DNA of 64,000 bases from assembly GCA_017165825.1 (NCBI GenBank), contig CM029386.1, positions 7,179,582 to 7,243,581 of the forward strand, written 5' to 3'. The notes under the pieces are model-generated. The model ran no database searches. It was not told where the DNA came from and worked only from the letters and a program-made list of their open reading frames with translations. This DNA is from Hepsetus odoe. Its lineage: Eukaryota; Chordata; Actinopteri; Characiformes; Hepsetidae. Both the position numbers and the translations under genes were made by a program. Below, in pieces: positions 10,545 to 18,069 of the stretch; the first letter of the stretch is position 1; each line of letters begins with the position of its first letter.

Positions 10545-10900
10545 TGTCACGTGTGGGGTGTTTTTGGGGCACACTAGAGGGCGCTCTGCTCTGACTGAGC
10601 ACGCCGGAGCCTAAGCAGGCACAGGTGTGCATCATTGGGGCTGACGATTTAAGCCCTGATGAGTCAGAGCAGAGCGCGGCTCATTGGTTAGGCTAAGCCT
10701 ACACGTAAAGGGTGGTTCTGATTCAGGTTTAGCTTTTTTGGAATTTGTTTGACTTGGTTTAGGCTGCAGTTCTCCTGTGCTCAGGTTCTGCTTTGAACTG
10801 CAGCTCTTGTGTCGTGCTTTTGTAACCTGTGTACAATAAAACAGTGCTCCGAACTCCTGGCTCCACTTTGGCGTCCTTCCGGTACCCCGCCACCGTTACA
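10545..10900 (+). repeat. 5' LTR of cargo-LTR copy 1
   Basis: TGTCACGTG ... CACCGTTACA. Landmarks: GCGCTCTGCTCTGACT and its exact complement AGTCAGAGCAGAGCGC flank a TATA-like GATTTAAG; TGAGTCA (AP-1-type) lies next to the TATA; AATAAA near 10836 is the likely polyadenylation signal. These suggest a U3-R-U5 order, with promoter and poly(A) signal about 190 bp apart. Confidence 0.92.
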
Positions 10901-10903
10901 GAA

Positions 10904-11014
10904 ATGAGCCGCCAAAACCGGGATGCCAGGAGCCGTGAGGAGTGTCTGGAGGAGCTAGAGCGAGCACTGGGGGCCCAGATTGAGGATCTCCGAGCAGCGC
11001 TGCCATCGTGGTAG
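10904..11014 (+). CDS. Small ORF directly after the 5' LTR (copy 1)
   Basis: 36 codons, starting at an ATG three bases after the LTR end (GAA, then ATG): MSRQNRDARSREECLEELER, then ALGAQIEDLRAALPSW. It is predicted helical, with alternating Glu, Leu and Arg. Copy 3 has MSRQNRDVRS and ERALGAQIEDLR in the same place (36675-36812, minus) and copy 2 has MSRHLDVASL (17404-17577, minus), so start position and reading frame are conserved across copies. The frame continues upstream into the LTR, but the conserved start is this ATG. Function unknown; it may be the head of a longer coiled-coil protein now broken by stops. Confidence 0.6.
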   Translation: MSRQNRDARSREECLEELERALGAQIEDLRAALPSW

Positions 11015-11041
11015 CTGGGGCATTGCGAGTGGAGCGGTGAA

Positions 11042-11572
11042 GTGCAAAGAGTCACCGCCACTGAGATCTCGCAACGCCTGGACATGCTGGATCACTCAAT
11101 CCAGCTCACTCACTCACTGCAGTTCAGTGAACGGCTGAAGGAGTGCTGTCGAGCGGAGAGGGCGGAGAGGGCCCTGGTAGAGGTAATATTATCGGGGCGA
11201 CCCCTCGCGGAAGGGGCTTCGTTTTCGCCCCTTTCTTTACCCCTTTCTAAACCGACCCCCGCTCTCCACCAACCACAACACTGGATACCCGCCTCCTTCA
11301 CCAATCACAGCGGTCCGTCCACGGAGACCCCGCCCTCTATGAAACACGGTCATCAGAGGGGTAAAATCCCACGAAAACAAGGAAAAAGGGGCAATTCCTC
11401 GAGGAAGAGGCTTCGTTCGCACCCAATCCCGTTCCGGCTCCTGCTCTCCACCAATCACAACGCTGGGTGTCGGAGGAACCCGCCTCCTTCCCCAATCACA
11501 GCGGTCTTTCCGCGGAGACAGCGCTGTGCTCCAATCACAGCGGTCCGTCCGTGGAGACCCCGCCCTGTATGA
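11042..11572 (+). CDS. Copy 1 ORF with conserved helical head and repeat-derived tail
   Basis: The first 55 residues, MQRVTATEISQRLDMLDHSI then QLTHSLQFSERLKE, match copy 3 at 36515-36680 (VQRVTAAELSQCLDLLSHSI), so this is a shared family segment, probably alpha-helical. From about residue 60 the frame crosses the CCAAT-rich tandem block. There the protein reads as low-complexity proline/histidine/arginine sequence that is probably not selected as protein. No known domain is recognised. This may continue the 10904 ORF after a frameshift. Confidence 0.5.
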   Translation: MQRVTATEISQRLDMLDHSIQLTHSLQFSERLKECCRAERAERALVEVILSGRPLAEGASFSPLSLPLSKPTPALHQPQHWIPASFTNHSGPSTETPPSMKHGHQRGKIPRKQGKRGNSSRKRLRSHPIPFRLLLSTNHNAGCRRNPPPSPITAVFPRRQRCAPITAVRPWRPRPV

Positions 11573-11860
11573 AACCCGGTCATCAGAGGGGAAAAACCCC
11601 GCGAAAACAAAGAAAAAAGGGACGATGCCTCGAGGAAGAGGCTTCGTTCGCGCCTCTTTCTTTTCCGGCCCCTGCTCCCGACCAACCACAACGCTGGAAA
11701 TCGGTGGAACCCGCTGCATTCACCAATCACAGCGCCCCATTCGCGATGACAGCACCCTGCACCAATCACAGTGCCACATTCGCGAAGACAGCACCCAGCA
11801 CCAATCACAACGCTTCATCAGCGAGGGCGGTGCCAAACCAGGAAGCTACGGTAAGGAATG
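11190..11860 (+). promoter_or_regulatory. Tandem block with about nine CCAAT-box-like sites
   Basis: Imperfect tandem units repeat CACCAATCACAGCGG, GAGGAAGAGGCTTCGTTCG and CGGTCATCAGAGGGG. I count seven CCAATCACA and two CCAACCACA between about 11265 and 11810. CCAAT boxes of the form CCAATCA are typical NF-Y sites, so an internal promoter or captured promoter is possible. This is inference from motif density. Confidence 0.6.
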
Positions 11861-12027
11861 CTCTCTGCACGGTTAATAGAGACGTTAGGATAAAGAATTC
11901 TCCCGGCTCAGAGGAGCCATTTCAGGCAGGAGTATTAACTGCAAGAATCCAGGATTTAGAACACTATCTACAGTAATCTCAGAAGGTCTGGCTGTCTGTT
12001 CTGGGCGCAGAGAGACAGAACAAAAAC

Positions 12028-12477
12028 ATGGTAGTCGAGCAGCTCCAGGAAATGGAGGTGGAGCTCCTCACCAAGAAGCAAGAAATCAGCACACGAAGTC
12101 TGAATCTGGCCGCCTTGCAAACGAAGTGTGAAAAATTAGAGGAGGACAACACATCTCTTCAGGCTGTGACACACCAGCTGCAGGTGAGTCACCAATCTCA
12201 AATACGTTCCCTTCAGGAGGAGATAGCTTCAGTAAAGGGGGAACTTCAGGAGAAGCAGGCTAGGCACCCTGAACGTGAGAACACAACCAGAGTGAGTAGC
12301 AGCAACAAAATAGAAAAAAACACTTCCCGGCATCCGGCAACCGGGGAGGTCGACCAAGAGGGCCCTTCGCAGCAGCGAGAGGGGCAACACGGAGTCGACC
12401 CCCAAGCCCAGCACCACGAACCAGTCTGCTGCACCGAAGAAGAGGAAAGTTCGGGCACAGAGGAAAATCGAACATGA
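12028..12477 (+). CDS. Coiled-coil ORF of the cargo-LTR family (copy 1)
   Basis: 149 residues. Residues 1-90 form a strongly heptad-like, Glu/Lys/Gln-rich helix (MVVEQLQEMEVELLTKKQEI, then LAALQTKCEKLEEDNTSLQA). Copy 3 repeats this (VLVEQLQEMEAVLQTKDQVI, 35964-36170 minus). From about residue 95 the protein becomes polar and disordered, while a second frame (+1) opens on the same DNA at 12312 and leads into the IQ segment. The family head is therefore out of frame with the cargo. Coiled coils usually mediate oligomerisation, and a gag-like packaging role is a guess. Confidence 0.6.
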   Translation: MVVEQLQEMEVELLTKKQEISTRSLNLAALQTKCEKLEEDNTSLQAVTHQLQVSHQSQIRSLQEEIASVKGELQEKQARHPERENTTRVSSSNKIEKNTSRHPATGEVDQEGPSQQREGQHGVDPQAQHHEPVCCTEEEESSGTEENRT

Positions 12478-13441
12478 GGCTGCAGTAACCCTTCAGTCGC
12501 AGGTAAGGAAACACATAAACAGAAAGTACTACCTGAGGCTACGATGGGCAGCCAAGACTGTTCAGCGATATTATGGAGCTAGCAAGAGTATGAGGCAAGA
12601 AATGAAGTCTTTGAAGGAGAAAAAAAGGGCTGTCGTTGTTCTACAAGCTGCATTCCGAGGGAGGAAGACCAGACAGTCTCTGAAACTGAAGCACCAGGCT
12701 GCCACTGTTATACAAAGTGCTTACAGGGCTCACTGTGCTCGAGCACGATATTTATACATCAAACAGACTGTTATTGCAACTCAGCTGAGGTATCGTTCCA
12801 CACGTGAAGCCAGAAAACAGAGAGAGGAATTTTTTAAATTGCGCTCCGCTGCAATGTTCCTGCAAGCCTGCTTCAGAGGTCAGAGGGTCAGAAAGGCGGT
12901 GATCCTGCACCATCAGGCCGCTTCCCTGATTCAGGCTGCGTTCAGAAGACACAGGGAGATAATAAAGTACCAGGCCATAAGGAGGTCAGCCATCTTCATT
13001 CAAAGATATAGGTCCTACATCAGGGGCAAAAGTGAACATGAAAGATTCCAGGTGTTGAGAAAGTCAGCGATACGCATCCAGGCAGCTTTTAGAGGTTATT
13101 TAGTGCAAAAAAATATTAATGCTATGAACAAAGCTGCTGTCATCATTCAGGCTGCTGGGAGAGTGCACCAGCGGGGATCTGTCTTCAAGAGGCCGCGCTG
13201 GGCAACAGGTGGTCGTCAGAGGAGGTTCGGAAGGTGGAGACCGGGACTTCAACAAGGACAGAGGTGTCAGAGGTGTAAACATGCTGCGATGTGCTTGCAG
13301 AAGTCAGTCAGAGAGGAGCCGGTGAGGGATCGGGCCGTGTGGTGCAGAGAGGCGAGGACAAGTCCGAGGACCAGTCCCACCTCGGAGGTGAGCAGATCAG
13401 CTGCAGAAATGTTCGGTTTGCAGAACAGGAGGAGTTGCTGA
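12312..13441 (+). pseudogene. Captured IQ-motif array, ASPM-like
   Basis: Open frame of about 376 codons. It holds a basic PKKRKVRAQRK stretch near 12437-12470, identical in its first six residues to the classical monopartite nuclear signal. At least seven IQ-type motifs follow: VVVLQAAFRGRKTRQ, ATVIQSAYRAHCARA, AMFLQACFRGQRVRK, ASLIQAAFRRHREI, AIFIQRYRSYIRG, AIRIQAAFRGYLVQK and AVIIQAAGRVHQRG, with two weaker ones upstream (AVTLQSQVRKH, AKTVQRYYGASKS). Motif pairs recur about every 22-27 residues, as in ASPM; IQ motifs bind calmodulin or myosin light chains. LTR elements do not encode such arrays, so I infer capture of host coding sequence without introns. A myosin or another IQ protein is a less likely source. 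Confidence 0.72.
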
Positions 13442-14496
13442 CAGGACTCTACCAGCAGCTGACCGAAAGAGCCTCCATGCCACAGGTGAATGCCGTGGTC
13501 TCGAAGGACAGGAAGAAGGAAAAAGAGGAGACTTTGGCTCAAGAAAAAGGTGAGCGTCATGGAAGGAGCAGCCAATTCAGAGAGGACCGAGAGGTCTCTA
13601 GATTAGAGATACATGCTGTGATGGTTTTCCAAAGAGAGGGACTGAGGAGAACACAGGAACAGAGAAACCAGATCGTAGGCCAGATAACACGGAGAGTTGA
13701 GACTCCAACCACTCGGAAGAAACTGGAGACTAAAATAGCCACAATGGAGGGGCAGTTGCATCAGTGCCGGACAGAGCTGAGACAGGTGCAGGACCATAAC
13801 ATCGCGCTGCAGGCTGACCTGAGAGAGGCCCGTTATGAGGCCAGCAAGCTCACCGAGCTAGAAAAACAGGTCAGAGGTATGGAAGTGAAATTGGCCCTCA
13901 TCGAATCTCAACTCACTTCTCCGACACCAGTGCCTGCTGGAACCCAGAGGGCAAAAGCCAAATCAGAGCATCCGGAGAACAGTCCAGCGGAGAAACGGGT
14001 AACGAATGCAGAGAGGGAGCAGCTGCCTTCAAACCCCTTAGCGTCGGCTCGCCCCCACAATTCAGCAAACCCAGAACAAGGTGACGTTTGGAGGATGCCA
14101 AGTAGAACTCCTCATAGTGGAACCAGAAGCTGGGACACTGCGTCGCCGGGCCCCAAGCAACCAGGAAGTATGACCCAGACAAGGAAAAGGGCAAAAGACA
14201 CCAGCAAGAATCAGTTCAGGGAAACGGACAGGAACTCCGGCACCGTAGATTCGGGGAGGAGAGACGTGCGGAACACTGACAGGGGTTGTAAGCAGAGTTT
14301 ACACTCATTGAAAAAGACTTCCTCTGTGAACCCTGTAACGTCTCTGTTTAGCTCCCGTTCAGGTTCAGTCGAGTCCAGGCGTTCCGCGGAGTCAGGCGAA
14401 GCCTCCAGGGACGTCAGAGCCGAGTTCAGGCACCGGCCAAAAAAGGTGGACGGAACTGCTGGGATTCCCCTCACCACCACCAGATGCCTGACATGA
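13279..14496 (+). CDS. Second coiled-coil ORF of the family (copy 1)
   Basis: Open from 13279; the first Met is at 13291 (401 residues). It overlaps the end of the IQ frame. Residues about 130-210 form a long heptad helix: KKLETKIATMEGQLHQCRTE, then LRQVQDHNIALQADLREARY. Copy 2 has EKLETKVATMEEQLNRTRPE and QAELEKARREANKHTELQE (16804-17524, minus), and copy 3 keeps traces (LQAELEKPGGKPETH). The C-terminal 190 residues are polar, Ser/Arg/Pro-rich and apparently disordered. No enzymatic domain is seen. Conservation between copies with different cargo marks this as part of the element rather than cargo. Confidence 0.65.
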   Translation, partial: TCCDVLAEVSQRGAGEGSGRVVQRGEDKSEDQSHLGGEQISCRNVRFAEQEELLTGLYQQLTERASMPQVNAVVSKDRKKEKEETLAQEKGERHGRSSQFREDREVSRLEIHAVMVFQREGLRRTQEQRNQIVGQITRRVETPTTRKKLETKIATMEGQLHQCRTELRQVQDHNIALQADLREARYEASKLTELEKQVRGMEVKLALIESQLTSPTPVPAGTQRAKAKSEHPENSPAEKRVTNAEREQLPSNPLASARPHNSANPEQGDVWRMPSRTPHSGTRSWDTASPGPKQPGSMTQTRKRAKDTSKNQFRETDRNSGTVDSGRRDVRNTDRGCKQSLHSLKKTSSVNPVTSLFSSRSGSVESRRSAESGEASRDVRAEFRHRPKKVDGTAGIPLTTTRCLT

Positions 14497-14642
14497 CTGG
14501 TCGGAGGTCCCTTTGGTGGTTTTTTTTTTTTTTTTTTTTTTTTTTGTTGTGGACCTGACCATGTGTCCCCACAAGGGACTTCTGTTTGTTAGGTAGTTCT
14601 TTTTTTGGCGCTTCGGGAGCCGCGCCTTTGGGGGGGGGGTTC
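14480..14642 (+). other. Conserved 3' block and polypurine tract (copy 1)
   Basis: Holds ATGCCTGACATGACTGGTC, a 26-base T run, then GTGGACCTGACCATGTG and the tract TTTGGGGGGGGGG just before the LTR. The same blocks stand at the 3' ends of copies 2 (15304-15450) and 3 (33634-33790), minus strand. The G-run is the probable plus-strand primer. Confidence 0.8.
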
Positions 14643-14998
14643 TGTCACTTGTGGGGTGTTTCTGGGGCACACTAGAGGGCGCTCTGCTCTGACTGAGCAT
14701 GCCGGAGCCTAAGCAGGCACAGGTGTGCATCATTGGGGCTGACGATTTAAGCCCCGATGAGTCAGAGCAGAGCGCGGCTCATTGGTTAGGCTAAGCCTAT
14801 ATGTAAAGGGTGGTTCTGATTCAGGTATAGGTTTTTTGGGATTTGTTTGACTTGGTTTAGGCTGCAGTTCTCCTGTGCTCAGGTTCTGCTTTGAACTGCA
14901 GCTCTTGTGTCGTGCTTTTGTAACCTGTGTACAATAAAACAGTGCTCCGAACTCCTGGCTCCACTCTGGCGTCCTTCTGGTACCCCGCCACCGTTACA
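14643..14998 (+). repeat. 3' LTR of cargo-LTR copy 1
   Basis: Same length and layout as 10545-10900, with about 11 substitutions (roughly 3 percent), which implies a fairly recent but not new insertion. It is preceded by the polypurine tract CGCCTTTGGGGGGGGGGTTC. Confidence 0.93.
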
Positions 14999-15063
14999 AC
15001 TTGTCTATTTTGAATTGTTTGACAGATGAAAATGAACAAGTGAGCTGGGAAATTTTTCATTTT

Positions 15064-15303
15064 TCAGGAACATAACTTTATTATTCATAGTCACTAAACC
15101 AAGATAAAAAGAACTATTGTAGTGACCAAAACAAGAAAGATACCAGGAATGATCAAACCACCATTTACGTAAGGCATAGCCTTTGCGAATGAGCAAAGGC
15201 TATGCTATGCTCTGTTCTGACTCATGAGCTCAGGTGTGCTCAGTCAGAACAGAGCACCTTCTACCGCACCCAAATTGAAACCCAACCTTGACATACTGTG
15301 ACA
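15064..15303 (-). repeat. 3' LTR of copy 2, truncated
   Basis: Matches 17620-17899 (AACTTTATTATTCATAGTCA ... CCAACCTTGACATACTGT). It starts TGTCACAGT in minus orientation, preceded by TTTTGGGGGTGGGGGTTC. Its outer ~50 bases (the CGTTACA end) are absent at the left edge, and an internal stretch near 15200 is shortened. Confidence 0.85.
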
Positions 15304-15450
15304 GAACCCCCACCCCCAAAAGGCGCAACTCCCGGGGTGTTAAAACATTGCCTCGCCTTAGGGTTGAGCCTCTGGGGGGAGGCGAAACAAAAAAAAAACC
15401 CCAGAAATCAAACAGCCCCCCTTATGGGGCACATGGCCAGGTCCACAAAA
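15304..15450 (-). other. Conserved 3' block and polypurine tract (copy 2)
   Basis: In minus orientation it carries GTGGACCTGGCCATGTGCCC and then the tract TTTTGGGGGTGGGGG at the LTR. It is the counterpart of 14545-14642. Confidence 0.8.
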
Positions 15451-15751
15451 TCAAACTTAAACAAAAGGAGCCCCTGACTAGCTGCCGCCAAGTCCAGGGC
15501 TGCTGGCAGTGTTGAAGGGTATCCCAAAGTCCCAGTCCTCTTCAGGGTCCCATGGTCATAGGAACAGTCTTTTGTACTTGGCAAAGAGTCCTGACCAACA
15601 GTGTTTACATGACCTAAATATTCCCGATTCGTCCATCATGTGACAGATTCATCCATGATGTGATTCTCAACACTCTGTCTACTTACTGGGTGTTTCCAAA
15701 CATCCAGATCTGTGAAAGCATCATTCAAACGTTTTATATAAATCCAGTCCA

Positions 15752-16843
15752 TTAAACAAAGGTCTCCACTGGTTTGAATGCTTCAGGTGTAGGTTTTGGC
15801 ATAGGAGACCACAGCGATGACAGGACAGCTGAGTTCAGTTCACCAGATCCCTCACTGCAGTCTGCGTGTCCAACCTGGAACCACTTCTTCAATAGATGTT
15901 CATATCCACCAGGATGATGTTCCCCCTGGGGAAGATGTGGAGGTCTACTATGATTTTTCCCCACTGAGTGATCATGGCTGTCTGGACGGCCACCAGAGCA
16001 GAACTTCCTGGGCATGCCCTGGTCATTGGTGCAGTGAAACTTCCCCTTCAGAGCACAGTCACTCTCATCTGTGCTATCAAAGCATTCTCCTTCACCATCA
16101 CAGATAAAACTTATAGGAGGGCACTGGCTTCTGCTGTTGCCACAGTGCTGGTGGCAATCCTCAGACAAACAAAAGCAGGTAATTACATCAGAGCAATCTT
16201 GAACATGAGGGATTACATTACACACCAATTTCTGGTTAATACACCTCTCACCTTAGGCACACTGACGACATTCCTTGTTGCACGGGCTTTCACAAACCTC
16301 TTCCTCTGCACCCTGCTTGCAGTCCTTCTCTTTATCACACATGACTGTAGGGGATGTACCTTCATTGTAAGGCTTGAGATTGACTGAACAGTTCAATGTA
16401 GAAGTTCCTTCAACAATGCGCTCATGCTTGTCTAAGCAGTTCTTGTTTGAGTGGTTTGCAAGGCCCTTGTTGCCATCTTCACAGTGACTGCAGTTTCCTC
16501 TGGGTGTCATGCATTCTCCTTCCTCAGAATGCTCCTGACCCTGAGCAGACTCAGAAGCTCTGATCTCCGTGACTGGTGCATAATCAAGAACATTAACACT
16601 GCTTACCATCTCGGATACATAATCCAGGCCAAGAACCAGCAAGGCTGCCAAGGCATGCACATAATTAAGACCGGAAGCCCTGCTCTTGGTTCCATTGAGA
16701 GAAGTTCCGCATTGACCCCTCATGCCCTGCAGTGCAACTTTCCTACACCAGTTACCCTGTTCTGAGTCTGCTGCAGTGTGAGGGAAAACAGAAGGTAGGG
16801 TGTCTATGACCTCATTGTGGAAAGAGTTTGGCTGGTGCTCCAC
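15752..16843 (-). pseudogene. Captured cysteine-rich fragment with LDL-receptor class A modules
   Basis: One continuous frame of about 364 codons with a single stop at 16253-16255. In order: a hydrophobic stretch LNYVHALAALLVLGL that could be membrane-associated; a Cys-rich region (MCDKEKDCKQGAEEEVCES); then LDLa-like modules RCINQKLVCNVIPHVQDCSD, CPPISFICDGEGECFDSTDE (followed by SDC), and a degraded third beginning GKFHCTNDQGMPRKFCSG. The DGEGECFDSTDESDC signature is the calcium-binding half of an LDLa module. These modules normally sit on separate exons of secreted or membrane receptors; their intron-free fusion here points to capture of spliced RNA. The parent gene is not identified; a corin-like protease is one weak possibility. 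Confidence 0.7.
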
Positions 16844-17524
16844 TGGGCTCTGAGCACCCCTCTCTTACATGGCTGCTCAGCCTCTGGAATCTTTACCTGC
16901 CTCTCCTTTTCCGTTAGACTGTTCCTTAGCTGCCCCTCTTTGGCGTTATCCACCAGGGTCCCAGCATGCACTGGTGTCTGCTGAGCGAGTTGAGATTTCA
17001 AGATCTTCACTTCTGAACACCAGACCTTCAATTCAGCTTCAATACCTCTTGACGCTCTCTTGCAGCTCTGTGTGCTTATTGGCCTCTCTCCGGGCTTTTT
17101 CCAGTTCAGCCTGCAGAGCGGCACTGTTGTCCTGCACCTGCACCTGCTTCAGCTCTGGTCTGGTCCTATTCAGCTGTTCTTCCATAGTGGCCACTTTAGT
17201 CTCCAGCTTCTCCTGCAAGGTTGGAATATCTACTCCCTTTGTTACATTGCATGCAGCTTGGTTCTCCTGTTCCTCTGTTTTCTTCAGCCATTCCCTCCAG
17301 ACAGCAATTGCAGCTTGCAGCTTGCTCTCTTGCCTGAGTTTACTGACCTCTCCTTGAAACTCATCATTGTCTTGCGTTTTCTGCCGACCTCCTGTTTTCC
17401 GTGTCACGGACAGCCTTCTTTGCTGATGTCGGAGCTCCAGCGAACACGCAGCCATGTTGGCACCAAGGTCCCCAGATGCTGAACCTCTGTCCTGAGGACC
17501 TCCAACATACCGCTGAGTGCCCAT
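16804..17524 (-). CDS. Coiled-coil ORF of the family (copy 2)
   Basis: Two overlapping frames (17039-17524 and 16804-17124) together cover the coiled coil found in copy 1: FQGEVSKLRQES, TLQEKLETKVATMEEQLNRT, then ALQAELEKARREANKHTELQ, then (after a frame change) EVKILKSQLAQQTPVHAGT. The match to copy 1 residues ETKIATMEGQLHQC and ESQLTSPTPVPAGT is clear through the helix and just past it. One frameshift near 17080 breaks it. It lies upstream of the LDLa cargo in transcription order. Role unknown. Confidence 0.65.
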
Positions 17525-17577
17525 TCACACCCCTTGAACCAGCTTCCAAGGCTTGCGACGTCCAGATGGCGGCTCAT
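17404..17577 (-). CDS. Small ORF directly after the 5' LTR (copy 2)
   Basis: 57 codons, ATG three bases after the LTR end: MSRHLDVASLGSWFKGCEWA, then LSGMLEVLRTEVQHLG. Position, start context (TTACAGAAATGAGCCGCC) and some helical residues match copies 1 and 3. The coiled-coil frame (to 17524) overlaps it in another frame. Function unknown. Confidence 0.55.
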   Translation of the reverse strand: MSRHLDVASLGSWFKGCEWALSGMLEVLRTEVQHLGTLVPTWLRVRWSSDISKEGCP

Positions 17578-17580
17578 TTC

Positions 17581-17899
17581 TGTAACGGTAGCGGGGTGCG
17601 GGTAGGACGTCAGTGCGGAACCAGGAGTCAGGAACGTAACTTTATTATTCATAGTCACTAAACCAAGAAACAAGGAACTGTCGTAGTGACCAAAACAAGA
17701 TACCAGGAATTATCAAAACAATCATTAACATAAGGCATAGCCTTCATGAATTAGCCGCACTCTGTTCTGACTCATTGGGGCTTAAATAGCCAGCCCCAGT
17801 GAAGCACACCTGTGCCTTCATGAGCTCAGGTGTGCTCAGTCAGAACAGAGTGCCCTTTACCACACTCAAAATGAAACCCAACCTTGACATACTGTAACA
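17581..17899 (-). repeat. 5' LTR of copy 2
   Basis: On plus it runs TGTAACGG to CTGTAACA. It contains AACTTTATTATT (complement of the poly(A) signal region), the CTTAAATA TATA-like box between GGGGCTTAAATAGCCAGCCCC arms, and the CTCTGTTCTGACT / AGTCAGAACAGAG inverted repeat. Confidence 0.9.
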
Positions 17900-18069
17900 G
17901 TGCTAAATGGCTTAAACCCCCTGAAAATTTTCACACTCACATTTCCTTTGTAAAACAATCAGGCTTCTGGGCTATTAACATTTAGGAACAACTACTCACA
18001 CTGTGTTTGTTCAATATTAAAATTAATTTTCAAAATACTCACTTGCCTAATAATTGTGCACACAGTGTA

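Larger units (their letters stand above)
10545..14998 (+). mobile_element. Cargo-LTR element copy 1 (carries IQ-motif cargo)
   Basis: Two 356-bp LTRs (10545-10900, 14643-14998) differ at about 11 positions by eye. They bound a 3.74-kb interior. The 5-bp duplication ACTTG is perfect (10540-10544, 14999-15003). The interior encodes no protease, RT, RNase H or integrase. Instead it has a small ORF abutting the LTR, a CCAAT-rich repeat block, two coiled-coil ORFs with an IQ-motif segment between them, a conserved 3' block and a polypurine tract. I infer a non-autonomous element mobilised in trans. Confidence 0.92.
15064..17899 (-). mobile_element. Cargo-LTR element copy 2 (carries LDL-receptor class A cargo)
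   Basis: Minus-strand element with a complete 5' LTR (17581-17899) and a 3' LTR (15064-15303) that lacks about its last 50 bases, so no target duplication can be scored. Interior order in transcription direction: small ORF at the LTR edge, coiled-coil ORF, cysteine-rich LDLa-bearing frame, conserved 3' block, polypurine tract. It lies within the same mariner relic as copy 1, 60 bp away, in the opposite orientation. Confidence 0.87.
9406..18069 (+). mobile_element. Mariner/Tc1-type relic split by two LTR elements
   Basis: Left end CACAATTAGGCAAGTGAGTA near 9421 pairs with the right end TACTCACTTGCCTAATAATT (about 18036-18055) and its continuation GTGCACACAGTGTA. Transposase-like coding is recognisable at 9820-10430, including WPSSSTDLNPVENLWTFLND (about 10342-10400), the DxNPxEN signature with the last catalytic residue. 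The original element was perhaps 1.3 kb. LTR elements 10545-14998 and 15064-17899 account for most of the span. A second copy in reverse orientation lies at about 52880-53480. Confidence 0.82.

Noticed and set aside
11237..11808. Long minus-strand frames opposite the CCAAT block
   Set aside because: Arise from tandem GC-rich repeats; sequence is repetitive and unrelated between copies.
10545..14998. Copy 1 as a normal host gene with flanking repeats
   Set aside because: Paired 356-bp direct repeats, a perfect 5-bp duplication and a polypurine tract show that it is one retroelement insertion.
16253..16843. Naming the LDLa cargo as corin
   Set aside because: LDLa modules occur in many proteins, and the similarity outside them is too weak to name the parent gene.
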